NCBI RefSeq assembly: GCF_030272615.1
Contig: NC_081411.1
Location: forward strand, 181,748,977 to 181,812,976
Direction of reading: 5' to 3'
DNA length: 64,000 nucleotides
Source of the DNA: Cryptomeria japonica
Taxonomy: Eukaryota > Streptophyta > Pinopsida > Cupressales > Cupressaceae
Shown here: one piece after another, positions 1 to 9,643 of the stretch
How the letters are laid out: the number at the start of each line of letters is the position of its first letter
Position numbering within the stretch: position 1 is the first letter of the stretch
Program-made: the position numbers and the translations under genes
Notes under the pieces: generated by a model
Databases searched by the model: none
What the model was told of the DNA's origin: nothing
Seen by the model: the letters and a program-made list of their open reading frames with translations, nothing else

Positions 1-36
1 AGTATAGCAGGAGACAAAAGAAAAGTGGCAAGAAAT

Positions 37-41
37 CTTTC
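37..41. repeat. Target-site duplication (left) of the Tat-like element
   Basis: CTTTC lies immediately left of the LTR. The identical CTTTC at 7940-7944 follows the other LTR, so 42-7939 is one integration unit. Confidence 0.9.
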
Positions 42-1315
42 TGTAAAGTGGAAAATCGATCGAACCCTAATCACTCTCCCCTCTTCCAACTCCAAGGAGA
101 GAGAAGGGAGGTTACTAGGGTTGACGGTTTTCACTTAGGGGAGACTTTACATTCAAAAGAGGGGTTGAAACCCACAAGATCCAATCCCACACAATGCAAG
201 ATTGGATTCTAAATGAGTTTCAAGGGTTAAGACAGCAAGGCTACCCTCTTTTGTAAAGAATGTAGATAAAATGATTAAGCTAGGAATGCATAGAAAGTGA
301 GAAAGATTCGCTTATAAAATGAGATAGGGATATAGGATGAAGCTGTGGACCTGGAATTAGTAGTAAAATGTCGATACGGCGCTGTCCTGCAAATTTGAGC
401 AAAAGTTGACGGGACGATGGCGCCTGACGTGCACACGGTCCTCTGAAAAATCCGTGAAACGAAGGGGGATCTGTTCGTCTCTGCACAAGGATTCCAGATC
501 TTCAATTTCAGCCGCGTACCTGCAACCTACACATAGAAAAGCAAAGACGATTGGGGGGTTAGGGATTAGGGGTTTGCCTTTAGGTCAAACCCCGGTTTTG
601 GAATTAACCAAGAAATGAGAAATGCTGTAAATGTCAATGATTGTAATGTAAAAGAAGTACTAATACCTTGTTGTAAGGATGTTTGTATCCTTATATGTGA
701 AGGTATAGATGTTGTTGTTTGTTGTGTGTTGTATGTTGTAGTATGTGATCTCCTCTTCAATGGTTTAATCCTTGTCTTGAATGCAACACTTAGCCTTGAA
801 TGGAGACTTAGAATGATCAATTGCTTGAAGGAATGTTTGAATGCTTGAATGCTTGAATGCTTGAATGTTTGAATATCGCTTTCGCCTTTTTTCCATCCAT
901 CCAAATGAGAGAGGAAAATGTCATTTATATACTTGTCAATTAGGGTTAAAAGACTGATTTTCCCGACCTTAGGCCGACCAAGGAATTTTATTTTCCAATT
1001 TGCAAACAAAAAGACTCGAAGTCCCATAGGAGACCAGGCCCAAAATAGGGCCAGGGACCAGGGCGCTGGGCACCATGGTCCTGGGGGACCATGGCACTGG
1101 GCGCCCTAGTCCTGAAGGACCAGGGTGCTGGGCACTCTAGTCCCAACTCCCGAGACAGCAGGGTGCAAGGAGGATCAGGCCAGGGTGCTGGAAAAATACA
1201 GTTTTTGGTGTCGTGGACAAGTTTCGGGGTCTCCATTCAGGTTCCATGTTGCATCGCCATCGTGAAGACCGAAATGTAGTCAAAATTGCAAGTGTCACAA
1301 TTTTAGGATGCTACA
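42..1315 (-). repeat. 3' LTR of the Tat-like element
   Basis: Direct repeat of 6666-7939, TG...CA. It contains a CTTGAATG-type short tandem repeat (about 828-873), a TATA-like ATTTATATA at 923-931 (TATATAAAT on the minus strand) and GC-rich inverted repeats at 1073-1125. Confidence 0.9.
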
Positions 1316-1332
1316 TTTAGCCCCCACTTTAG
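1316..1332 (-). other. Polypurine tract of the Tat-like element
   Basis: Read on the minus strand, AAGTGGGGGCTAAA abuts the 3' LTR start TGTAGCATCC. This is the expected plus-strand priming site of an LTR element. Confidence 0.8.
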
Positions 1333-2102
1333 CGGGAGTATAAGCGTATGCTCATACTTCCGGTAAAGTACAAGGAAACAACATTGAAAAAACTTTCACC
1401 ACATCAAGGAGGCAAGACACACCAAGCCCCCAGTGGACTAAGGATCTTACGACTTCAATTGACAAAGTAAAAGGGAAGATCACGAAGGAGAACCATGACT
1501 GTCAGTAGTAAGGTTCCCTCACTATGAGTCATGCAAGAGAAATACCAAAAATTTTCAAGGCAAAGCTAAGTTCGCCAAGAAATTTTCAAGTATCCTGAAG
1601 GGATAGACGGGGTGTATGCCCCCCTACGTTAAAGCAATCGCACATGCCTCAATGGGGGTGATTGCTTTAACATAGTGATACACATAAGAAATGAAAAGGG
1701 AAAGGAGCACGTTATCACAAAGATTTAGCCCCCAAGTGTGAGATAAACCCAAGGATAATAGACACAAAGCACGAGGTGACTTAGCTTTCCTCAGGGTCAG
1801 TATGCTATATGATAAGTCATGTATATATATCATATGTATGTATGCATAATTGTTCTTCATTCCCCAATCAAGGAAGGTCACCTAGAAGAAGGGAACACAT
1901 GTGTCTTTTGAGTCAACATGAGAGAGACCAAAAGAGATCTCAATGCTTTGCATCGTCCTCAAGTAGACAACACTAAGGACAACAAATAGAAGAATCAGAA
2001 TAACACATAGAAGAAGTAACAAAAGAGAGGAGGAGAGAATCTGCTATGCTAATGTAACTAGTCTAGCATGTCATCTACCCCCCGATCTTGCTGATCAATA
2101 TT
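1333..2102 (-). other. 3' non-coding region of the Tat-like element
   Basis: Between the last coding stop and the polypurine tract. I see no long reading frame, only decayed AT-rich sequence. A vestige of a deleted pol region is possible but I could not recognise one. Confidence 0.6.
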
Positions 2103-4100
2103 TCAGGAAGGCAGGGAACACGCTAGAGGAGGAACATCCAACACAGCAGATGGAGCTATCACAAGATCCAAACAAGGGCTATGTTCATGTTCCAAGCCAC
2201 ATTGTTCTTGTCTAGGAGCTAGGATAAGTGCTTTAGAAAATTCGTTAGATAAATGGTTATCAATATCAACAAGTTCATATTCACTATCAGAAGTAAGAGG
2301 AGTAATATGTTCATCATGAATAACATTTTCATCTATAGCATCATCAAGATTTATAAAAATAGGATCTTTAACTCGCACAGGATCAAGATCATCATGCATC
2401 TTATGTTTACGAGATTTTGGAGAAAATGGAATAATGCTTGTTGAAGGTGTTTTTGGAGATTGCAAAGTTTGAGAAGCAGTTTCTTGAGCTCTAAGACGAC
2501 GCTTTCGTCGGCGTTCACATGTAGAATGATTTTGTCTAGTCTTAGTAGGAAGTGGAGAAGATTGAGGAGGAGGAATGTTCTCATCCTTATCACTTGGGTG
2601 TTTAGGTTGTGGTCTCTTAGGCTGGATAATAGGAGAAGAAGAAGGTCTCTTCTCTCTATAAAAGGAAGGAGGAGGAACTGCTCCATATAAAGGAGGAATT
2701 TTTGGTTTAGGAAGAAGACCAAGTCCATCATGACGAGGAGGTATAGGTCTACTTTTAGAAGGTTTATTAGGCATAGACATAGTCACATCCATAGGGATGG
2801 GTTGGGAATCTTCTTGAGGAAAGACATTAGTTTTATCTTTCAAAGGAAGAACTTCCTTCTCAAGAATGATAGGAATGTCAAGTTTAGGTGTTCTAGGTTC
2901 ACTTAGAGATAGGATCATATCTGTTTTCCACTTTTGATAAGATTTGAAAAGATGATCACTTTGCGGAGGAAGAGATTGGAATTGTTTAGGCCAAAAATAA
3001 TCAATAGGAACGCTAGAAGTTCTTTCAGCTGGTTTAAAGAGACTATGATTGACAGTAACAACTTCACCATTATGGGGAAATTTCAAACACTTATGAATAG
3101 GAGAAGCAATAGCTTTCATGGAAGATAGCCAAGGATAGCCAAGCTTCACATGAAATTGTTCGGATGAAGGAATAATAGCAAAGCTCACATCAAGGGATTT
3201 GTTATGGACCTCAATAGGTAATGTAATAGAACCAATTGCAGGAGAAGAAAATACATCAAATAATTTCACAATCACATCTGTTTTGTCATAGATCACTTGA
3301 TTCAATTGCAAAGTAAAAAGAAATTCTTCGGTAATAACATTAACCATGCACGAAGGATCAATAAGCACTCCACGGCAAGGTGTATTCTGGACTTTTGCAA
3401 CTACGTATAAAGGACCATCGGGTGCCCTAATAGTTTCACTAGAATCAAATGTGATGGAAGGTTCTTTAGGGTTTTCTTGCTGCTCTACAAAGTTAATCAC
3501 ATTCGGAGTCATAGACACAAGACCATCAGATGAGAAAGAGGAATCATTAGTCTCAATCGCATTAGAGGTATGAGAAGGTAATGGATCAGTAAAAATCTGA
3601 AGATTTTGGTTAGGAGGAGCTACAAATGTATTGCCTTTATCATTCACTCCAGAAACAGAGATAGTATTATTATCAACCAAATCTTGAATTTTACCCTTTA
3701 AAGCAAAACATTTTTTAGTATCATGCCCAGGTTGATGATGAAATTGAAATTTATTTTTTTTATCAAAATAAGGTGAATTAATCTTTGTAGGATCAATTTG
3801 CCTTATAGGAGGAAGAGTAAGCACATTTTGTTCCAATAACTTATTCATAATACTATGCAATGATTCATTCAAAGGAGTATACTTTCTTTCTTTCTTGAAA
3901 AACTTAGAAATAGGAGGCACACCTGATGCTGCATTCACATTGTTGTTGATGATGTTTTCATTGAATTTGATGGAATCTCTGTTCGGTTTAAACTTTCCAA
4001 ATGGTTGTTGACTGCTATCACCCTTATCACTCAGAGCCATAAGATGTGATTGTTCCATTTGACTCACAGTCAGTTGATAATTGTGAAGAGTTGCGCACAA
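2103..4100 (-). CDS. Retrotransposon protease-containing polyprotein part
   Basis: A 665-codon open stretch begins immediately after the TAG that ends gag and is in the same frame, so it is probably the second half of one gag-pro polyprotein and not a separate gene; there is no ATG at its first codon. Near residue 100 is a zinc-finger-like H..GHDTKKC segment that lacks the first cysteine of related Tat elements. Around residues 245-345 is a retropepsin-like domain: an RGVLIDPS stretch where families have D-(S/T/G)-G, then LGYPWL and the IAS...KCLKFP block. After residue 430 it becomes Pro/Ser/Lys-rich with basic clusters, and it ends without reverse transcriptase. The altered D-P-S site suggests weak or no protease activity. 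The family assignment is knowledge-based; the stop and the truncation are directly visible. Confidence 0.8.
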   Translation of the reverse strand: MCATLHNYQLTVSQMEQSHLMALSDKGDSSQQPFGKFKPNRDSIKFNENIINNNVNAASGVPPISKFFKKERKYTPLNESLHSIMNKLLEQNVLTLPPIRQIDPTKINSPYFDKKNKFQFHHQPGHDTKKCFALKGKIQDLVDNNTISVSGVNDKGNTFVAPPNQNLQIFTDPLPSHTSNAIETNDSSFSSDGLVSMTPNVINFVEQQENPKEPSITFDSSETIRAPDGPLYVVAKVQNTPCRGVLIDPSCMVNVITEEFLFTLQLNQVIYDKTDVIVKLFDVFSSPAIGSITLPIEVHNKSLDVSFAIIPSSEQFHVKLGYPWLSSMKAIASPIHKCLKFPHNGEVVTVNHSLFKPAERTSSVPIDYFWPKQFQSLPPQSDHLFKSYQKWKTDMILSLSEPRTPKLDIPIILEKEVLPLKDKTNVFPQEDSQPIPMDVTMSMPNKPSKSRPIPPRHDGLGLLPKPKIPPLYGAVPPPSFYREKRPSSSPIIQPKRPQPKHPSDKDENIPPPQSSPLPTKTRQNHSTCERRRKRRLRAQETASQTLQSPKTPSTSIIPFSPKSRKHKMHDDLDPVRVKDPIFINLDDAIDENVIHDEHITPLTSDSEYELVDIDNHLSNEFSKALILAPRQEQCGLEHEHSPCLDLVIAPSAVLDVPPLACSLPS

Positions 4101-5483
4101 CTATTGGAAAGAAGTAAACTCAGAAAACAGAAGTTTGTCTCGAATATCTTTTTGTAAATTAGAAATAAAGATTCTTTGAATATCATTGTCAGGCACTGGA
4201 AAAGAAATTTGAGCATAGAAATGCTTATATCTACCAATGAAATCAGTCACTTTTTCTTTAACACCTTGTTTACAATGCATTAAATCAATCAAAGTAACTT
4301 TAGGACTTATATTGTTTTGAAATTGTTGAATGAAAGCATTTGCAAGTTGTTCGAAAGAAGTAATAGAATAAGAAGGCAACGAGCAATACCATTGTAGGGC
4401 TTTATCTCTTAATGTTCTAGTAAACAGTTTTGCAAGCAACCTTTGGTCATAAGCAAAATCGGTACATATTGTTTGAAAAGTCTTAACATGTGTTAGAGGA
4501 TCACCTTTACCATTATACAGTTCCAAATGCGGGATTTCAACATGTTTAGGAGGGATAGCTCGAACAATGTCAAGAGAAAGTGGGCTCGCAACATCAAATG
4601 TGGGCACACTAAACTTAGATTGATTCATAGAGGCAATTTGTTGTTGTAAAGAAGAGACAGTTTGTGTAAGATTATTAATGGTTGCTTCAGTCGAAGAATT
4701 CATATTAGATGTGTTAGATTGAGATGGAGGTGTTATGTTATTGAAAGAAGGTAAAGAGTAAGGTGGTGGGACACTATGATAATTAGTCATAGGAGAGGAT
4801 TGGAAAGGAGGAACACTACAAGGAGGAATGGAATGATTAAATGAATTGCCCCCTTGCGTCATGTTCATTTGTGGAGATGTAATAGGAACACTCATTGAAG
4901 GAATGAATGAAGAAGTTGGATTAAATGAAGGAAGAGGGTTGATTGAAGAGGAAGGATTGCCCCCATGACTGGTGATCATAGGAGGAATGTCTTGTATAGA
5001 AGTAGCCATTATGTTTGATGTAAAGGTAGGTATGCTAGCAATAGAAGTTGTCAAAGGAATAGAATGATTGACTTGAGCAGGAGGTTGTGTATAACCTAAA
5101 GTTTCGGCACAACTCTTCATAGGAATCACATTCAAATCCACAATGTGTGCAATACCACGCAAAATATCAATTCCATTCTTATCACTTTGAAGCATATGTT
5201 TTAGACCCTCAATTAAAGGAAGAGCTTGACTATCGGGGTATTCTTGAGACATCCATTGTCGAAAATCGTCAAATTGGTTATCCAATTTCACAAGTTGTTC
5301 TACAGAAACCTCATAGAGAGCGTCTTCATCATTAGGAGGATTAGAGGAATTACCCATGTCCTTGTTAAAAAGGCTATTCAAATTAGGTTCCATCTCCTCA
5401 GTAATTAAACCTTGGAAAGACTTAATTCTACGGCTTCGTCTAACGGGAATAGTGTAAGTAGGGCTTATTGTTGTAAAACTCAT
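4101..5483 (-). CDS. gag: Retrotransposon Gag (capsid-type) protein
   Basis: 460 codons starting at an ATG (MSFTTISPTYT). The N-terminal half is low-complexity, rich in Pro, Ser, Asn and Thr. The C-terminal part (about residues 325-460) is a recognisable Retrotrans_gag domain: YNGKGDPLTHVKTF, then the ALQWYCSLP motif, SFEQLANAFIQQF and KEKVTDFIGRYKHF. This domain forms the particle that packages element RNA. The frame is closed by a single TAG (codons CAA TAG TTG) and reopens at once in the same frame. Either a CAG codon mutated to TAG, or the amber codon regulates the Gag to Gag-Pro ratio by readthrough; I favour mutation. Confidence 0.85.
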   Translation of the reverse strand: MSFTTISPTYTIPVRRSRRIKSFQGLITEEMEPNLNSLFNKDMGNSSNPPNDEDALYEVSVEQLVKLDNQFDDFRQWMSQEYPDSQALPLIEGLKHMLQSDKNGIDILRGIAHIVDLNVIPMKSCAETLGYTQPPAQVNHSIPLTTSIASIPTFTSNIMATSIQDIPPMITSHGGNPSSSINPLPSFNPTSSFIPSMSVPITSPQMNMTQGGNSFNHSIPPCSVPPFQSSPMTNYHSVPPPYSLPSFNNITPPSQSNTSNMNSSTEATINNLTQTVSSLQQQIASMNQSKFSVPTFDVASPLSLDIVRAIPPKHVEIPHLELYNGKGDPLTHVKTFQTICTDFAYDQRLLAKLFTRTLRDKALQWYCSLPSYSITSFEQLANAFIQQFQNNISPKVTLIDLMHCKQGVKEKVTDFIGRYKHFYAQISFPVPDNDIQRIFISNLQKDIRDKLLFSEFTSFQ

Positions 5484-6643
5484 GCACTAGAGAGGGAGAG
5501 AAGATTTTGAATTTTTAGAGGTAGCAAATTTCAGTAAAATCAGCCAATCTTCTAGATTTAGGCTGTTAAATGCAATCACGACAATCTCCCGAAATTTCGA
5601 AAAAAACGTCAGGGACTGTGGCGCTCGGAGTGCACACGGTCCTCGCAACTTTTTTCAAAATTTGCAGGGATGAAAGTTATGATGATTTTAGAGCTAATCT
5701 GAAAAAATTGAGTGATTTTACGATCTGTAGATAGGCCAAATTAAAGTTGCAATCTCAAAATTGAACCCTACCCAGATTGTCGAAAAATGCGAAATTTGAA
5801 TTTTGAAAAAGAGAGGGAAACTGAAATTTTGAATTTTATGATTTTAGAGGGAATACCAAAAGCAATGCAAGTTTTGAATTTTAAAAGTTGACTCAATTTC
5901 ACGCAAAATTCAATTTTGAAAGCAGAAATCAAAGTTGTTGTAATTAAGGACTTAATTTCAAAAGTCACAAATTGCAAGAATTTGAATAAAGTACTGAAAT
6001 TTTGAATGAATGCAAACACTCTTTTCAGATTTAGGACAGTAAGAACACAATTTTGACACTAAATTTCAATTTCAACAATTTTTGAATGATTAGAAGCCTT
6101 AAACCAAGCAATCACAAGACCAACTTTGACTGTAATTTTGAAAGTGTTAGAATTGATAAAATCAGCCAAAATTCTGGATTTTAGCAGGAAAATACGGTAA
6201 GATCTTGCTCCCGAAATTTCGAAAAAAATGTCGGGGACGATGGCGCTCGGAGTGCACATGGTCCTCACAACTTTTTTCCAAATTTTCAGGGATGAAAGAT
6301 TTTATGATTTTGTTGCGGAATCCAAAGTTACAGCCGATTTGGAGATGTTTTGATCAGTGAAATTGTCGGACAAAGGTTGAATCAAGAGGGTTTCAAAAAT
6401 TAGGGTTTTGACACTTAACCACTTAATTTTAAGAATTAAAGCACAAATATGAATTGATAATTTGTAATAGAAGGGTAGATCTGAAACAAACATTAACAAT
6501 TAAACATTTCGCAAGCTCAATTACCAAAAAGAAAATTTTAGGGTTTTTATGCAATCAACCTCTAAAATTTGCAAAAGATCAAACATGGAAATGTAATCAA
6601 GGAATCCAATTTTCAGATCTAACCGTGAATAATCAGAAAGGAT
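5484..6643 (-). other. Leader (5' untranslated region) of the Tat-like element with an internal duplication
   Basis: The region between the primer site and gag holds no convincing gene. It contains two diverged copies (about 5540-5690 and 6165-6310) of a segment with a GC-rich core GTGGCGCTCGGAGTGCACA set in AT-rich DNA. The same core recurs in both LTRs (407-444 and 7031-7068). It could be a packaging, dimerisation or regulatory signal, but that is inference. Confidence 0.7.
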
Positions 6644-6662
6644 GTTCACGTCGGGTTCACCA
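6644..6662 (-). other. Primer-binding site of the Tat-like element
   Basis: On the minus strand TGGTGAACCCGACGTGAAC lies four bases inside the 5' LTR, where a tRNA 3' end (..CCA) would anneal. I cannot name the tRNA with confidence; it is not the initiator-Met site used by the Copia elements nearby. Confidence 0.65.
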
Positions 6663-6665
6663 AAA

Positions 6666-7939
6666 TGTAAAGCAGAAAATCGATCAAACCCTAATCGCTC
6701 TCCCCTCTTCCAACTCCAAGGAGAGAGAAGGGAGGTTACTAGGGTTGACGGTTTTCACTTAGGGGAGACTTTACATTCAAAAGAGGGGTTGAAACCCATA
6801 AGATCCAATCCCACACAATGCAAGATTGGATTCTAAATGAGTTTCAAGGGTTAAGACAGCAAGGCTACCCTCTTTTGTAAAGAATGTAGATAAAATGATT
6901 AAGCTAGGAATGCATAGAAAGTGAGAAAGATTCGCTTATAAAATGAGATAGGGATATAGGATGAAGCTGTGGACCTGGAATTAGTAGTAAAATGTCGATA
7001 CGGTGCTGTCCTGCAAATTTGAGCAAAAGTTGACGGGACGATGGTGCCCGGCGTGCACACGGTCCTCCGAAAAATCCGTGAAACGAAGGGGGATCTGTTC
7101 GTCTCTGCACAAGGATTCCAGATCTTCAATTTCAGCCGCGTACCTGCAACCTACACATAGAAAAGCGAAGACGATTGGGGGGTTAGGGATTAGGGGTTTG
7201 CCTTTAGGTCAAACCCCAGTTTTGGAATCAACCAAGAAATGAGAAATGCTGTAAATGTAAATGATTGTAATGTAAAAGAAGTACTAATACCTTGTTGTAA
7301 GGATGTTTGTATCCTTATATGTGAAGGTATAGATGTTGTTGTTTGTTGTGTGTTGTATGTTGTAGTATGTGATCTCCTCTTCAATGGTTGAATCATTGTC
7401 TTGAATGCAACACTTATCCTTGAATGGAGACTTAGAATGATCAATTGCTTGAAGAAATGTTTGAATGCTTGAATGCTTGAATGCTTGAATGTTTGAATAT
7501 CGCTTTCACCTTTTTTCCATCCATCCAAATGAGAGAGGAAAATGTCATTTATATACTTGTCAATTAGGGTTAAAAGACTAATTTTTTCGACCTTAGGCCG
7601 ACCAGGAAATGTTATTTTCCAATTTGCAAACAAAAAGACCCGAAGTCCCATAGGAGACCGGGCCCAAAATAGGGGCAGGGACCAGGGCGCTGGGTGCCAT
7701 GGTCCTGGGGGACCAAGGCGCTGGGTGCCCTGGTCCTGAAGGACCAGGGTGCTAGGCGCTCTGGTCCCACCTCCCGAGACAGCAGGGTGCAAGGAGGATC
7801 AGGCCAGGGTGCTGGAAAAATGCAGTTTTTGGTGTCGTGGACAAGTTTCGGGGTCTCCATTCAGGTTCCGTGTTGCATCGCCATCGTGAAGACCGAAATG
7901 TAGTTGAAATTGCAAGTGTCGCAATTTTAGGATGCTACA
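6666..7939 (-). repeat. 5' LTR of the Tat-like element
   Basis: Partner of 42-1315, TG...CA, 1274 bp. It is the better preserved copy: the inverted repeat CCCTGGTCC-TGAA-GGACCAGGG (7728-7749) is still perfect here. Confidence 0.9.
7547..7555 (-). promoter_or_regulatory. Probable LTR promoter TATA box
   Basis: TATATAAAT on the minus strand inside the 5' LTR, about 385 bp from the LTR start and upstream of the leader. It is conserved in the 3' LTR at 923-931. Confidence 0.5.
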
Positions 7940-7944
7940 CTTTC
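7940..7944. repeat. Target-site duplication (right) of the Tat-like element
   Basis: CTTTC, identical to 37-41. Confidence 0.9.
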
Positions 7945-9312
7945 GAATCAAGAGTACTGTTGAGCAAGGTGAAGTTGAAATAGTGGATATCACTGAGCAA
8001 GATCCCATTGAAACTATACAACCTGATGAGGATATCATGAATTTTGAGGTTCAAGAACAGGAACTGATCAAAGGGAATGTTTATGCCAAACTGGTATCAA
8101 GTGAGTCACTTTTGGAACAAGTCAAATCCTATCCTCTGGTAAGTCAACATGTTTCAACCGAGACACCTCAGGATATTGACCAAGGAAAAGAGGGTCAATA
8201 GTCTACCAAAGGAGAAGCTACTTCTCAGACCATTGGGGAACAAACTTCTCAAGTCCTAGCAAGCACTGAAATTGTTACCACTGAGACCCCAAGCAAGGAA
8301 TCATTGAAGGCTACATCTGAGGCTAAAGAAACCAACAAAAGTGTTGCCTCTACCGAGCAACCTACCGAGGGTGAACAAGCCTCTCAAGCCATTGTATTAG
8401 TTCAACCGATGAAAGCCTCCTCCTCTAAAGAAAAGAAAATGAAAAGCATAGTTTTAAGTTAGATTTGTCAAAACCGATTGTGTTGCTAAATGTAGACATA
8501 TCCAAATTAAAAGGGAAAGCACTTATTGAATTCGATGAACTATGCAAAGCCAAAGCCAAACAAGAGAAAAAAATGGCTATACAAAAGAAAAATAGAGTAC
8601 TTCAGAAGGTCAAAGCCCTATTATCAGATATGCTACCTAAAGCTACAGTGACAATAGATGTAGCCATCCATATTCAATTGGATGAACTCCTCACTAAAAT
8701 AGAAGCATTTGGAGTAGACGCATCTGCATACCTGAGCAAATTGAAGGACAAAGAGCTCACTGCCAAAATGATTGAAGAGGTATAGAAAGCCATTGCTATC
8801 GGTAAAGTTAAGCTCACTGGACTCATTGTTAAGTTGTCCCCTCAACTCAAACATATTCTTTATTTATTTCAAAAACTCTGTACATTTTCCTTATTCATTA
8901 AAGATATCAAGAATAAAATAGAAGTGATTGAGAAAGAGATCACTGATCTCTCCAATAAATTGACCACTGAGCCAAATTCTATTTAGAATTTTTATACCAA
9001 GTTACAAACACTCATGGCTCAACAATTGGAACTTAGGAATGAAGAGCACAACTAATGATGGACATTATGACTCTTCAAACCTTATTCATTCCACATCTGT
9101 CATCCGTTCAAGAGAAGATTAACCGAGCTACCTCTTTATCCACTCAATAAGAGGGAAGCACATTAGATGGTCTGATTTCACTGTTAGCTGATATTACAGC
9201 TCAAAATTCACTCATGGATAGTGTCAAGGATGCACTCTCTGCCGCTCTCATCAATGCAAGAACCAAGTATAAATCCATTTTTGACCAGTTGCCTCCACCG
9301 AATGGTAACTAG
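7945..9312 (+). pseudogene. Distal part of an unidentified second ORF of element A
   Basis: Together with bases 1-41, from which the Tat-like element separates it, this reads as a lysine/glutamate-rich, helical product broken by stops (for example after 8198, 8461 and 8782) up to TAG at 9310-9312. The joined start resembles the stretch before position 59508 in C2 (KETHEEW-type residues). The body, rich in Gln/Thr/Ser then in Lys-rich coiled coil, occupies the same place before the polypurine tract as the end of the C2 second ORF. I therefore read it as the C-terminus of the same unidentified ORF family. The similarity is partial and by eye. Confidence 0.55.
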
Positions 9313-9643
9313 TTTTGATGTTTTTCAAAAAGGGGGAGTGTACCGAGTATAGTGTATACAAGAGGAGTATACCGAGCAGATCAACATATTCGAGTATACA
9401 GATAATTTTGTGAGGGGAAGAAGTGATCACCGAGCAGTGAACATAGAGTATTGATCACAACGCATGCATAATCAAAGTTATGTATAGTATATTGATAAGG
9501 GGACTATATCTGAGTATACTATTTTATTGACAATTGTATATACTATAAGTTTAGTCAAATTTTGTTAATATATAAATTTTTTGAGTTATGACTTTGAAAG
9601 AAGTTTTGTCAAACATTTCAAAACTAATGTCAAAAGGGGAGAT
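9313..9643 (+). other. 3' non-coding region and polypurine tracts of element A
   Basis: Contains two purine-rich tracts, AAAAAGGGGGAG (about 9328-9339) and AAAAGGGGAGA next to the LTR (9632-9642). Multiple polypurine tracts before the 3' LTR are known from Sirevirus-type Copia elements. Several TACCGAG motifs lie here and in the LTR. Confidence 0.6.

Larger units (their letters stand above)
42..7939 (-). mobile_element. Non-autonomous Gypsy/Tat-like LTR retrotransposon with gag and protease region only
   Basis: Two 1274-bp direct repeats (42-1315 and 6666-7939) begin TG and end CA and are flanked by 5-bp CTTTC duplications. Read on the minus strand the order is 5' LTR, primer site, 1.2-kb leader, gag, a protease-bearing ORF, a 0.8-kb 3' non-coding part, a polypurine tract and the 3' LTR. 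No reverse transcriptase, RNase H or integrase can be read anywhere inside, so the element must have moved using enzymes supplied in trans. Gag and protease style (a GHDT..C..L...I motif and a PWL...IAS...KFP block after the protease) fits Tat/Ogre-type Gypsy elements. By eye the LTRs differ at about 40 sites (about 3 percent), making this one of the younger insertions here. Confidence 0.88.

Noticed and set aside
545-600. GGGTTAGGGATTAGGGG and GTTTGCCTTTAGG resemble plant telomere repeats
   Set aside because: Only two or three irregular units and no TTTAGGG array. They lie inside an LTR and recur in its partner at about 7185-7215.
615-848. Open frame in the LTR (MRNAVNVNDCNV...)
   Set aside because: Plus-strand frame inside a minus-strand LTR, Val/Cys-rich from TTG repeats, without homologous support.
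2460-2690. Plus-strand frame opposite the protease ORF
   Set aside because: Shadow of the minus-strand coding sequence.
6454-6836. Small plus-strand frames spanning the primer site and LTR
   Set aside because: They cross the leader/LTR boundary antisense to the element and have no coding signature.
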